From contig JACPJE010000055.1 in NCBI GenBank assembly GCA_016187725.1, positions 1 to 64,000 of the forward strand: 64,000 nucleotides of DNA, given 5' to 3'. Below the pieces are notes generated by a model. The model saw only the letters and a list, made by a program, of their open reading frames with translations. It had not been told where the DNA came from and did no database searches. The translations under genes were made by a program, and so were the position numbers. Below are positions 36,263-45,761 of this stretch, piece after piece. Origin of the DNA: Candidatus Latescibacterota bacterium. Its GTDB lineage: Bacteria; Latescibacterota; UBA2968; UBA8231. Numbering within the stretch: position 1 is the first letter of the stretch; each line of letters starts with the position of its first letter.

Positions 36263-37485
36263 GCCTCACCGACCTGCTGCTCATCGGCTGGAACCAGCTG
36301 CGCGCCCACGCGCTGCGCTCCCTGCTCACCCTGCTGGGGATGTTGATCGGGGTGGGCGCGGTGGTGGGCATCGTCTCGATCAGCGAGGGCATGAGACGTT
36401 TTGTCATCGGCGAGTTCGGCAAGATCGGCGGCGACAACCTGATCATGGTCCGGCCCATGATGTGGGTGGAGCGCCACGGCCGCTGGATCCAGAACACCCA
36501 CTACGAACCTCTGACCCTGGACGACATGGAGCGGATCAGCGCCCTCTCCAACCGCTTTGCCGCGGTGCTGCCGGTGCTGGCCGGTGGGGCGGAATTGCGC
36601 CACCAGAAGGCCACCTACAGCGCCCAGATCGAGGCCACCCTGCCCAGCTACACCAGCGCCTTCCAGTGGGATGTGGAGCGGGGGCGCTTCCTGGACGAGC
36701 GCGACCTGCAGCGCTGGCGCTCAGTGTGCGTGCTGGGCACCGAGGCCGCCGAGAAGCTCTTCGGCGCTGACTCGCCCCTGGGGCAGGAGGTGAAGATGAA
36801 CGGCCAGCGCTTCACCGTCATCGGCACCATGGAGGAGAAGAAGCTCTTCGAGGACGACTGGGGCAACCGGGTGCTGGTGCCCCTGAGCACGGCCCAGTTG
36901 CGCCTCTTCGGCCGCCGGGAACTCCAGGGGCTGTTCGTGCTCACCGAGAAACCCGAGGACGTCCCCGCCTCCGTGACTGCCATCGAAGGCGCCCTCAAGC
37001 GCTTCCACGGCCCCAAGGCCGAATACCGCATCGACACCGGCAAGGGCTTCCTGCAGCAGGTGGAGCAGATCATCCTGGTCATGAAGCTGGCCACCGGGGG
37101 CATCGCCGGCATCTCGCTCTTGGTGGGCGGCATCGGCATCATGAACATCATGCTGGTCTCGGTGACCGAGCGCACCCGCGAGATCGGCATCCGCAAGGCC
37201 CTGGGCGCCAAGCCGCGCCACCTGGCCTTCCAGTTCGTCGCCGAAGCCGTGGTGCTCAGCCTCACCGGCGGTATCCTGGGGGTGCTGGGCGGGGTGGGCC
37301 TGGGCCGGGCCATCTCGGCGGTGATCGAGCACTACGCCGAGGTGCCCTATTTCCCCAGCGTGGTATCCATGGGAGCCGTGGGACTTTCGCTGGGGGTCTC
37401 CATCGCCATCGGACTTTTCTTCGGCATCTATCCGGCCCTGCGCGCCGCGCGCCTAGACCCGGTGGAGGCCCTCAGGTACGAATAG
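36259..37485 (+). CDS. MacB-type ABC transporter permease (FtsX domain), copy 2
   Basis: Paralogue of the upstream gene with the same signatures; GTG start overlapping the upstream stop. Confidence 0.92.
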   Translation: MSLTDLLLIGWNQLRAHALRSLLTLLGMLIGVGAVVGIVSISEGMRRFVIGEFGKIGGDNLIMVRPMMWVERHGRWIQNTHYEPLTLDDMERISALSNRFAAVLPVLAGGAELRHQKATYSAQIEATLPSYTSAFQWDVERGRFLDERDLQRWRSVCVLGTEAAEKLFGADSPLGQEVKMNGQRFTVIGTMEEKKLFEDDWGNRVLVPLSTAQLRLFGRRELQGLFVLTEKPEDVPASVTAIEGALKRFHGPKAEYRIDTGKGFLQQVEQIILVMKLATGGIAGISLLVGGIGIMNIMLVSVTERTREIGIRKALGAKPRHLAFQFVAEAVVLSLTGGILGVLGGVGLGRAISAVIEHYAEVPYFPSVVSMGAVGLSLGVSIAIGLFFGIYPALRAARLDPVEALRYE

Positions 37486-37491
37486 GCCGCG

Positions 37492-38172
37492 ATGATCGAA
37501 CTCTGCCGCATCGAAAAGCTCTATCTCATGGGGGAAGAGGAGGTGCACGCCCTCCACGGGGTGGACCTGGGCATCGCCCGCAACGAGTACGTGGCCATCA
37601 TGGGTCCCTCGGGATCTGGCAAGTCCACCCTGATGAACATCATCGGCTGCCTCGACACCCCCACCGCGGGGCAGTATCTGCTCAATGGGGCCGACGTCTC
37701 GGACATGGACGCCAACGAGCTGGCCGAGGTGCGCAACCAGCAGATCGGTTTTGTCTTCCAGACCTTTAATCTATTACCCCGGGCCACGGCGTTGAGCAAC
37801 GTGGAACTGCCCCTGATCTACGCCGGCCTGAGCCGCCGGGTCCGCCGCCAGCGGGCCGAGGAGACCATGGCCCGGGTGGGCCTGAGCGACCGCATGAGGC
37901 ACCGGCCCGCCGAACTCTCGGGCGGGCAGCGCCAGCGGGTGGCCATCGCCCGCGCCCTGATCAACAACCCCGCCATCCTGCTGGCCGACGAGCCCACCGG
38001 CAACCTGGACAGCCGCACCGGCGAGGAGATCATGGCCCTCTTCGCCGCCCTGCACCGGGAGGGCAACACCGTGATCCTGGTGACCCACGAGGCCGACATC
38101 GCCGCCCACGCCCACCGGGTGGTGCGCATCCTCGACGGCAAGATCGCCTCCGACGAGCGGCGAACTGGCTAA
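37492..38172 (+). CDS. LolD/MacB-type ABC transporter ATPase
   Basis: [51 protein letters not shown]. Confidence 0.95.
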   Translation: MIELCRIEKLYLMGEEEVHALHGVDLGIARNEYVAIMGPSGSGKSTLMNIIGCLDTPTAGQYLLNGADVSDMDANELAEVRNQQIGFVFQTFNLLPRATALSNVELPLIYAGLSRRVRRQRAEETMARVGLSDRMRHRPAELSGGQRQRVAIARALINNPAILLADEPTGNLDSRTGEEIMALFAALHREGNTVILVTHEADIAAHAHRVVRILDGKIASDERRTG

Positions 38173-38190
38173 AAGAGGGGTCCCTAAAGC

Positions 38191-38233
38191 TGTTGAGAAA
38201 GCAGTACAGGCACTTGTTGAGGAAGCGGTACAG
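38191..38233. repeat. Imperfect 19-nt direct repeat, 24-nt period
   Basis: TGTTGAGAAAGCAGTACAG / TGTTGAGGAAGCGGTACAG (2 mismatches). Confidence 0.5.
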
Positions 38234-38305
38234 AAGCAGGTTCCTCCCCGCCGCCCCCTACCAGGCCGATCAACCAGCAACCTAAAGCCCGGCCTGGTTC
38301 ATCAA

Positions 38306-38340
38306 GCAAAAAGGCCCGGCCACCTTTCGGCGGCCAGGCC
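38306..38340 (-). terminator. Rho-independent terminator of the molybdoenzyme operon
   Basis: Minus strand GGCCTGGCCGCC-GAAA-GGTGGCCGGGCC followed by TTTTTGC. Confidence 0.7.
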
Positions 38341-38362
38341 CTGATTTGATCTCTGCTGCTTT

Positions 38363-38626
38363 CTACCCTCCCGCGATGGCCGGCAGGAAGGTCACTTCGC
38401 TCTCTGGCCCCACCCGGGCGCGCAGGCCCTCGGTGGTGATCTCGCTGTCCACGGCCACGGCGATCTCCGGGCGGACCCGCCCTTCCTCGCACAGCCGCTC
38501 CCTGATCCCCGGAAAGGCGGCCTCCAGGCTGGCTATCACCTCGCGCACCGTGGCCCCCTCCACCTGCACCTGGCTCTGCCCCCCGGTGAAGCGCTGGAAC
38601 TGGGTGGGAATCCACACCAGGGGCAT
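38363..38626 (-). CDS. MoaD/ThiS-family sulfur carrier protein
   Basis: Ubiquitin-like fold pattern, VEGATVREVIASLEAAFPGIRERL, C-terminal VTFLPAIAGG. Confidence 0.8.
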   Translation of the reverse strand: MPLVWIPTQFQRFTGGQSQVQVEGATVREVIASLEAAFPGIRERLCEEGRVRPEIAVAVDSEITTEGLRARVGPESEVTFLPAIAGG

Positions 38627-38629
38627 GGC

Positions 38630-40900
38630 TCAGCCGGCGGCCTGGGCCTGCAGGGCAGCCACCACGCGGTCGGGCCTCATGGGCAGCTCGGTGAGGCGCA
38701 CCCCGGTGGCCCCGTAGATGGCGTTGGCGATGGCCGCCATGGGCGGCACGATGGGCGCCTCGCCCACTCCGCGCACCCCGAAGGGATGGCCGGGGTTGGG
38801 CACTTCCACGATCACCGTGTCGATCATGGGCAGGTCCAGGGCCGTGGGGATGCGGTAGTCGAGGTAGCTGGAATTGGCCATCTCGCCGCGCTCGGTGTAG
38901 AAGTACTCCTCGTTGAGGGCCCAGCCGATGCCCTGCACCGAGCCGCCCTGCATTTGGCCTTCCACGTAGGCTGGATGGATGGCCTTGCCCGCGTCCTGGG
39001 CCACGGTGAAGCGCAGCACCTGGACTTTGCCGGTCTCGGGGTCCACCTCCACGTCGACGATATTGGCGGCAAAGGCACCGCCCACGCCGGTATTGGGTTT
39101 GACGGTGGCGCTGCCCACCACCGGACCACCGGTCTGGTCGAGCTTGGCGGCCAGTTCCTTGAAATTCAGGCGCTTGCTGCTGTCGCTCTTGTGGAAGAAA
39201 ACCCCTTCGCTGAATTCGACCTGGTCCGCGGGCACCTCCCACAGCTTGGCGGCGCGCACGATCATCTGGGCCTTGACGTCCTGGGCCGCCTCGTACGCGG
39301 CCCAGCCCGTGGCATAGGTCACCCGGCTGCCGCCGGTCACGTCGGTGTACCCGACCGAATTGGTGTCCACCACCGAAGGGTTGATGTCCTCGGCGGCCAG
39401 GCCCAGCACCTCGGCGAACTGCATGGCGATGGAGGTGCGGGTGCCGCCGATGTCGGTGGAGCCCTCGACCAGGTTCACGGTGCCGTCCTCGTTGACGCTG
39501 GCGCTGACGCTAGATTTGAAGCCGATGTTGAACCAATAGCCGATGGCCACCCCGCGGCCCTGGTTGGGCTCAAGGGGGATCCGGTAATTGGGATGGTTCT
39601 TGATGGCCTCCAAGGTCTCGACGCAGCCGATGCGCGGGAACACCACCCCGTCCACCCGGCGGGTGCCCTCCCTGGCCGCGTTCTTCAGGCGGAAGTCGAG
39701 CGGGTCCATGCCCAGCTTTTCGGCGAGTTCGTCCATGACGATCTCGACGGCAAAGGCCGCCTGGGGCGCACAGGGCGCCCGGTACGGCGCGCTCTTGGGC
39801 TTGTTGACCACCACGTCGTACACGTCCACCTGGGCGTTGGGGATATAGTAGCAGGCGAACACGCACATGGCCCCCGCCCCGATCTCGGCTCCCGGGAAAC
39901 CGCCGGCCTCAAAGGCCATGTACGCCTCGGCGGCCACCAGCCGGCCGCCCTGGTCCACTCCCATCTTGACCCTGATATACGAGCCGGGGGTGGGGCCAGT
40001 GCTCTGGAACACGTCTGGGCGGGTCATGATCAGCTTTACCGGATGGCCGGTCTTGCGCGAGAGCAGCGCTGCCACCGGCTCCAGGTACACGGGGATCTTG
40101 CCGCCGAAGCCGCCCCCGATCTCCTGGGGCACCACCTTGATCTTGGACACCGGATGGTCCAGGACCGCGGCGACCTGGTCCCGGGCCGTGAAAGCGCCCT
40201 GGGTGCTGGTCCAGATGGTGAGCTGGCCGTCCTGGCTCCACGTGGCCGTGGCATTGTGGGGCTCGATGTAGCCCTGGTGTACGGTGGCGGTACTGAACTC
40301 GCGCTCCACCACCACCGCAGCGCTGGCAAAACCCGCGGCCAGGTCGCCCAAGGTGTGGCGCAGGTGGCTGGCGATATTGCTCTTGCGGCCGGTGTCTTCG
40401 CCCAACTCCTTGGTGGTCACGGTCTCGTGCAGCAGGGGCGCCCCTTCCCGCATGGCCTGGCGCACCTCGACCACCGGGCTGAGCACCTCGTAGTCGACCT
40501 GGATCAGGGCCAGGGCCTCTTCGGCAATGTGGAGATCGACGGCGGCCACCCCGGCCACGGCCTGGCCCTTGTACACCACCTTGTCGGAGGCCAGGATATT
40601 GTCGCGCAGGTATTTGAGGCTGACCACCCCCTCGCCCAGGTCCATGCGCTTGTCCGCAGTGGAGGGAAAATCCCCGGCCGTGGTCACGGCGCGCACTCCC
40701 GGCAGGGCCACAGCCTTGGAGACGTCGATGCTGCGGATCCGGGCATGGGCATGGGGGCTGCGCAGCACCTGGCCGTAGAGCATGCCGGGCAGGCGCACGT
40801 CGCCCCCGTACACCGCCCGGCCCAGGACCTTGTCGGTCCCGTCGTGGCGGATGGGGCGGGTGCCGATGACCTTGTAATTGGCGCCCTCAGTGGTCGACAT
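38630..40900 (-). CDS. Xanthine dehydrogenase-family molybdopterin-binding (large) subunit
   Basis: KVLGRAVYGGDVRLPGMLYGQVLRSPHAHARIRSID, QEIGGGFGGKIPVYLEP, GVRGVGEAPIVPPMAAIANAIYGATGVRLTELPMRPDRV. Confidence 0.93.
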   Translation of the reverse strand: MSTTEGANYKVIGTRPIRHDGTDKVLGRAVYGGDVRLPGMLYGQVLRSPHAHARIRSIDVSKAVALPGVRAVTTAGDFPSTADKRMDLGEGVVSLKYLRDNILASDKVVYKGQAVAGVAAVDLHIAEEALALIQVDYEVLSPVVEVRQAMREGAPLLHETVTTKELGEDTGRKSNIASHLRHTLGDLAAGFASAAVVVEREFSTATVHQGYIEPHNATATWSQDGQLTIWTSTQGAFTARDQVAAVLDHPVSKIKVVPQEIGGGFGGKIPVYLEPVAALLSRKTGHPVKLIMTRPDVFQSTGPTPGSYIRVKMGVDQGGRLVAAEAYMAFEAGGFPGAEIGAGAMCVFACYYIPNAQVDVYDVVVNKPKSAPYRAPCAPQAAFAVEIVMDELAEKLGMDPLDFRLKNAAREGTRRVDGVVFPRIGCVETLEAIKNHPNYRIPLEPNQGRGVAIGYWFNIGFKSSVSASVNEDGTVNLVEGSTDIGGTRTSIAMQFAEVLGLAAEDINPSVVDTNSVGYTDVTGGSRVTYATGWAAYEAAQDVKAQMIVRAAKLWEVPADQVEFSEGVFFHKSDSSKRLNFKELAAKLDQTGGPVVGSATVKPNTGVGGAFAANIVDVEVDPETGKVQVLRFTVAQDAGKAIHPAYVEGQMQGGSVQGIGWALNEEYFYTERGEMANSSYLDYRIPTALDLPMIDTVIVEVPNPGHPFGVRGVGEAPIVPPMAAIANAIYGATGVRLTELPMRPDRVVAALQAQAAG

Positions 40901-40918
40901 AGGCTCCTCCTCGCGGGT

Positions 40919-41398
40919 TCAGGCGCCGGCGCGCATGGTCTGGGCCGCGTCGAGCACGGCGCGGACGATCTTGTCGTACCCGGTGCAGCGGCACAGGTTG
41001 CCGGCCAGCCAGTGGCGCACCTGGTGCTCGGTGGGATCGGGATTCTGGTCCAACAGGGCTTTGGCCGCCACCAGGAAACCGGGGGTGCAGATGCCGCACT
41101 GCAGGCTGGCGTGCTCCAGGAACTTGCGCTGCAGGGGATGCAGCCCGGCCGGGCTGGCCAGCCCCTCGACGGTGACGATCTCCCTGCCCTGGGCCTCGAC
41201 GGCCAGCACCAGACAGGAGTTGGCCAGGGCCCCGTCCATGATCACGCTGCAGGCCCCGCAGTTGCCGTCGTTGCAGCCCTCCTTGGTGCCGGTGAAGCCG
41301 AGGGTCTCGCGCAGCACCTCCAGCAGGCTCTGGCGCGGCTCGCAGAGGAACTCGACCTCTTCGCCGTTGATCTTGGTCTGTACTTGTACCTTGGTCAT
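40919..41398 (-). CDS. Xanthine dehydrogenase-family (2Fe-2S) small subunit
   Basis: TGTKEGCNDGNCGACSVIMDG, LQCGICTPGFLVAAKALLDQNP, LAGNLCRCTGYDKIVRAV. Confidence 0.95.
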   Translation of the reverse strand: MTKVQVQTKINGEEVEFLCEPRQSLLEVLRETLGFTGTKEGCNDGNCGACSVIMDGALANSCLVLAVEAQGREIVTVEGLASPAGLHPLQRKFLEHASLQCGICTPGFLVAAKALLDQNPDPTEHQVRHWLAGNLCRCTGYDKIVRAVLDAAQTMRAGA

Positions 41399-41432
41399 TT
41401 ATACTTGCTCCATTTGTTGGCGTGGTCCGCAG

Positions 41433-41460
41433 GTAGGGGCGAATCATGATTCGCCCCTAC
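41433..41460. repeat. 28-nt perfect palindrome (REP-like) inside the molybdoenzyme operon
   Basis: GTAGGGGCGAATCA/TGATTCGCCCCTAC, no mismatches and no loop. Confidence 0.85.
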
Positions 41461-41464
41461 GCAA

Positions 41465-42379
41465 TCAATGTATGTGCCCATTTTCCTGTACCGCGTTGGC
41501 CACAAACTCACCGCGCGCCCGCTTCACCGCCCCCTGCAGGGCCCGCCGGGTGAGCACCCCCACCAGGTGGAGGCGGAACTCGGCGGTGCCGCGCATGTCG
41601 GTGATGGGCCGGGCAATGGCCTTGGCGGCCTCGGCGGCCTCGGCGATGGCCTCGGCGCTCACCGGCTGGCCCGCCAGCATTTCGCTGGCCTGCCTGGCGA
41701 AGAGCGGAGTGGGCGCCACTGCGGCCAGGGCGATGCGCGCCGCCTTGAACTCCTTGCCGCGCTTGGCCAGCTCCACGCACGCGCCGGTGCCGACCACGGC
41801 GATGTCCATCTCGTTGCGGGGGATGAAGCGCAGGTAGTGGGCCCCGGTGTGCTTGTCCGGGGTGGGCAGGCGCAGGGCCACCAGCAGTTCGCCGGGGCGC
41901 AGCACATTCTGCCCCGGTGCGGTGCAGAAGTCCTCCACCGCCACCTCGCGCGGGCCCTGGGGGCCGGCGATCTCGGCCACGGCCCCGTAGGCGATGAGGG
42001 CGGGGATGGTATCGCCGCTGGGCGAGGAATTGCACAAATTGCCGCCCAAAGAGGCCCGGCCCTGGATCTGGATGCCGCCGATGATGATGGCCGCGTCGAC
42101 CAGGCCTGGATAGCGGGCCACCACCTCGGCGTCGCGGTAGATCTGGTGGCAGGGCACGGCCGCGCCGATGCGCAGCCCCTTGCGGGCGGTGTAGGTGATC
42201 TGGTTGAGGTCGGGGATCTGCTTGACGTCGACGACGCGCTCTGGCTGCCGGCGTCGGTTGCGCATCTGCACGATCAGGTCGGTGCCGCCGGCCAGCACCC
42301 GGGCCTCTTCGCCCTTCTCGGCCAGCAGGCGCACGGCCTCGCGCAGGGTCCGGGGAGCTAGGTATTCAAAGTTTTTCAA
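41465..42379 (-). CDS. Xanthine dehydrogenase-family FAD-binding (medium) subunit
   Basis: LKNFEYLAPRTLREAVRLLAEKGEEARVLAGGTDLIVQMRNR, ASLGGNLCNSSPSGDTIPALIAYGA; TTG start with SD. Confidence 0.92.
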   Translation of the reverse strand: MKNFEYLAPRTLREAVRLLAEKGEEARVLAGGTDLIVQMRNRRRQPERVVDVKQIPDLNQITYTARKGLRIGAAVPCHQIYRDAEVVARYPGLVDAAIIIGGIQIQGRASLGGNLCNSSPSGDTIPALIAYGAVAEIAGPQGPREVAVEDFCTAPGQNVLRPGELLVALRLPTPDKHTGAHYLRFIPRNEMDIAVVGTGACVELAKRGKEFKAARIALAAVAPTPLFARQASEMLAGQPVSAEAIAEAAEAAKAIARPITDMRGTAEFRLHLVGVLTRRALQGAVKRARGEFVANAVQENGHIH

Positions 42380-42551
42380 GGGTCTTCCCTCTCTGAGACG
42401 TGGTGAGCAGGTCCGCCGCCGCTGGGAGGCGGGCTTTTTAACTAATAGGGGGTGCGGTGCGCGGATAAGATAGAACAGCGCCCGGAGGCCTGTCAAGCAG
42501 GGGGCAGGGGGGCGAAAACGGGGGCGACCACCAGCGGCCACCCCCGGTTCT

Positions 42552-45500
42552 TCAGTGCACCTCGGCGGTCGCCGCAGCGGACCCGGTCTGGACCTCTTGC
42601 CCCTGCCCGGCCCATTCCAGCGCCCGGTCCAGCATCCTCAGCAGCACCGGCTGGCCCACCAGTGAGATGAACATGGCGAAGAGCACCCCGAAACCCAGGC
42701 TCACCGCCATGGGAATGAGGAACTGGGCCTGCACGCTTTTTTCCAGGATCATGGAGAGCACCCCCAGGAAGGTGGTGGCCGAGGTCAGCAGGATGGGGCG
42801 GAAACGCTGCTGGCAGGACTCCACCAGGGCCCGCTCGATCCCCATCCCCTCCCGCCGCAGGTCGTTGTACATGCTGATCTGCACGATGGCGTTGTTGACC
42901 ACCACCCCGGCCAGGGCCACCACCCCGAACATGCTCAGCATGGTCAGATCCATGCCCATCAGCACGTGGCCCCACACTGCGCCGACGATGCCGAAGGGAA
43001 TGGCGGCCATGACTACCAGGGGCTGGGTGTAGGAGTGGAAAGGGATGGCGATCAGCACGTAGATGGCCAGCAAAGCGAAGAAAAACCCGTAGCCCAGGCT
43101 GGCCAGCGACTCCTGGCGCTCGCGCTGCTCGCCCTCGTAACTGAAACGCACCCCTGGGTAGTCCTGGGTCAACACCGGCAGCACCCGCTGGGCCAGGTCG
43201 GCGTTGACCTCGTCGGCGTTGGCGGCCTTGTCGTCCACGTCGGCGATGACGCTGACCACCCGCTGGCCGTCGGTGCGCTGGATGGCCGAGTACCCGCGCC
43301 CCAGGCTCACCGCGGCCACCTCGGAGAAGGGCGCCTCGGCGCCTGAGGGCGTGCGGATGCGCATGCGCTCGACATCGGCCAGGGAGCGCCGCTCGTCCTC
43401 GGGGTAGCGCACCATCACCCGCACGTCGTCCTCGCCGCGCTGGAAACGCAGGGCCTGCTCGCCGTAGAAACCCTGGCGCACCTGGCGGGCCAGATCGGCC
43501 ATGGTCAGGCCCAGGGCCCGGGCCTGGGGTTTGAGGGAGAGCTTCATCTCCAACTTGCCCTCCTGGAAGTTGTCCTTGATGTCCTTGACCCCGGGGTAGC
43601 TGGCCAGCTCGGCCTTGAGCCGCTCCACCCCCTGCAAGAGCAGCGCGAAGTCCTCCGAGGCGACCTGGACCTCGATGGGATTGGCCACCATGATCAGGGT
43701 GGAATTGAAGTTCACCGACTCGGGGCCGGGCAGTTCGCCGGCCTGTCGCCGGATGCGCTCGGCGAATTCGGGGCTGGGGATATGGCGCTCTTCGGAGGGC
43801 AGCAGCTCGACGGTGATCTCAGCCAGATTGGCCTGGCTGCCCGCCCGTCCCTGCCCGGTGAAACTGGTGGAGCGGGCCACCGGCTGGTCGCCGACAAAGC
43901 TGAAGACGTTGCGGTACACCGAGGGCTGGCCGGGACGCTGCTGGTCGTACTCGTCGCGCACCTGCATGGCCGCCCGCTCCAGCCGGCGGGTCACGGCCTC
44001 GGTCTGCTCCACCGTGACGCCCTGGGGCATGGTCACCGAGACGGTGATCCAGTCCGAGTCCACCTTGGGCATGAACACGAACTTGATGTGGCCCCCGGCG
44101 ATCCAGCCCAGGGTGACCAGCATCAGCGCCGCGCCCACCGCCAGGGTGGTGAGCGGGTTGCCCAGGGCGGATCGCAGGGCCCGGGTGTAGTGGGTGTCGA
44201 TGAAGGTCCGCAGGTGGTCGTCGGCCCATTTTTGGACTGCGTCGTGCCAGCGCAACGGGGCGCGGAACAGGCCCCCGAAGGCGCGGCTGAAAAGCCCGGG
44301 CCGGCCTGAGGGCGAAAGGTGGGCCGGCAGGATGAACAGGGCCTCCAGCAGCGAGACCATCAGCACTGAGATGACGATGATGGGGATCACCGCCATGAAC
44401 TTGCCCATCAGCCCCTCGACAAAGAGCAGGGGCACGAAGGCCGCCACCGTGGTCAGCACTGAGAACACCACCGGCATGCCCACCTCGGCGGCCCCGTCGA
44501 TGGCCGCCTGCACCAGCGGCTTGCCCCGCTCCCGGTGGGTGAAGATGTTTTCGCCCACGACGATAGCGTCGTCCACCACGATGCCCAGGGTGAGGATGAA
44601 GGCGAAGAGGGTCATCATGTTGATCGACACGTCGAAGAACTGCATGGCGATGAAGCTGCCCAAAAAGGCCGTGGGGATGCCCAGCATCACGAAGAAGGCC
44701 AGCTTCAGGTCCATGAACAGGGTGAGAAAGGCGAAGACCAGGAAGAGCCCCAGCAGGCCGTTGTTGATCAGCAACTGCAGGCGGCCCCGCAGCAGGCGGG
44801 CGTCGTCCCGGGCAAAATCCAGGTGCACCCCGGCGGGCAGGCGGGGCCTTTCCTGGGCGATGTACTCCTTGACCTGGTCCGAGATCTCCAGGGCGCTCTC
44901 GCCGCCGGTGCGGAAGACCTGGATCACCGCCGCTGGCTGGCCGTTGAAGCGCGAGATCAGGTCCGTGTCCTCGAAAGCGTCGCGGATCTGCGCGATCTGC
45001 CCCAGCTTGAGGCTGGTGCCGTCGGGGCGGGCCACCACCTCCACGTCTTCGTACTCGCGGCCGCTGTAGCGCATGCCCTTGGTGCGCACCAGGATCTCGC
45101 CGCCCTCGGTCTTGACGCTGCCCCCCGGCAGGTCGAGGCTGGTGCGCTGGACCGCGGCGGCCACTTGGGCCAGGGTGAGGCCGTGGCGCCGCAGGGTCTC
45201 CTCCGAGACCTCGATGGCGATCTCGTCGGCGCGCACCCCGCGCAGGTCCACCTGGGAGATGCCGCCCCCGGTGCGCAGGTCGTCGCGGATGCGCTCGGCC
45301 ACCGCCTTCAGGGTCTTCTCGGACACCTCGCCGTAGACCACCATATCGATGACCCGGTTGCGGCGGATGACCTCCTTGACGATGGGCCGCTCGGTCTCGG
45401 CCGGGAAGGTGTCGATGCGGTTGACCTCGTTCTGGATGTCGTCCAGCAGGCGGTTGGCGTCCACCCCGCGCTCCAGCTCCACCGTCACCACCCCCATGCC

Positions 45501-45761
45501 CTCGGCGGCCACCGAACGCACCCGGCGGACCCCCTCCATGCCCGTCAGCCGGTCCTCGACGCGTTTGCACACCCCTTCCTCCACCTCCTCGGGGCTGGCC
45601 CCCAGGTAGGCCACCTGGATCTGGATCTGGTCCAGCGAGAACTCGGGGAAGGTCTCCTTCTTCACCTGCAGCAGGCTGGCCACCCCCCCCAGCAGCACAA
45701 AGATCAGCAGCATGTTGGCGGCCACGTGGTTGCGGGCCATCCAGGCCATGGCCTTGTTCAT
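42552..45761 (-). CDS. RND-family efflux transporter permease
   Basis: VKKETFPEFSLDQIQIQVAYLGASPEEVEEGVCKRVEDRL, LGIVVDDAIVVGENIFTHRERG, repeated 12-TM RND layout. Confidence 0.93.
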   Translation of the reverse strand: MNKAMAWMARNHVAANMLLIFVLLGGVASLLQVKKETFPEFSLDQIQIQVAYLGASPEEVEEGVCKRVEDRLTGMEGVRRVRSVAAEGMGVVTVELERGVDANRLLDDIQNEVNRIDTFPAETERPIVKEVIRRNRVIDMVVYGEVSEKTLKAVAERIRDDLRTGGGISQVDLRGVRADEIAIEVSEETLRRHGLTLAQVAAAVQRTSLDLPGGSVKTEGGEILVRTKGMRYSGREYEDVEVVARPDGTSLKLGQIAQIRDAFEDTDLISRFNGQPAAVIQVFRTGGESALEISDQVKEYIAQERPRLPAGVHLDFARDDARLLRGRLQLLINNGLLGLFLVFAFLTLFMDLKLAFFVMLGIPTAFLGSFIAMQFFDVSINMMTLFAFILTLGIVVDDAIVVGENIFTHRERGKPLVQAAIDGAAEVGMPVVFSVLTTVAAFVPLLFVEGLMGKFMAVIPIIVISVLMVSLLEALFILPAHLSPSGRPGLFSRAFGGLFRAPLRWHDAVQKWADDHLRTFIDTHYTRALRSALGNPLTTLAVGAALMLVTLGWIAGGHIKFVFMPKVDSDWITVSVTMPQGVTVEQTEAVTRRLERAAMQVRDEYDQQRPGQPSVYRNVFSFVGDQPVARSTSFTGQGRAGSQANLAEITVELLPSEERHIPSPEFAERIRRQAGELPGPESVNFNSTLIMVANPIEVQVASEDFALLLQGVERLKAELASYPGVKDIKDNFQEGKLEMKLSLKPQARALGLTMADLARQVRQGFYGEQALRFQRGEDDVRVMVRYPEDERRSLADVERMRIRTPSGAEAPFSEVAAVSLGRGYSAIQRTDGQRVVSVIADVDDKAANADEVNADLAQRVLPVLTQDYPGVRFSYEGEQRERQESLASLGYGFFFALLAIYVLIAIPFHSYTQPLVVMAAIPFGIVGAVWGHVLMGMDLTMLSMFGVVALAGVVVNNAIVQISMYNDLRREGMGIERALVESCQQRFRPILLTSATTFLGVLSMILEKSVQAQFLIPMAVSLGFGVLFAMFISLVGQPVLLRMLDRALEWAGQGQEVQTGSAAATAEVH

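Noticed and set aside
38191-38233. Possible regulatory iterons from the 19-nt direct repeat
   Set aside because: Only two imperfect units between the end of an operon and a terminator; too little evidence for a functional claim.
38786-41449. 887-aa plus-strand ORF
   Set aside because: Antisense of the molybdoenzyme large and small subunits, whose cofactor motifs are unambiguous.
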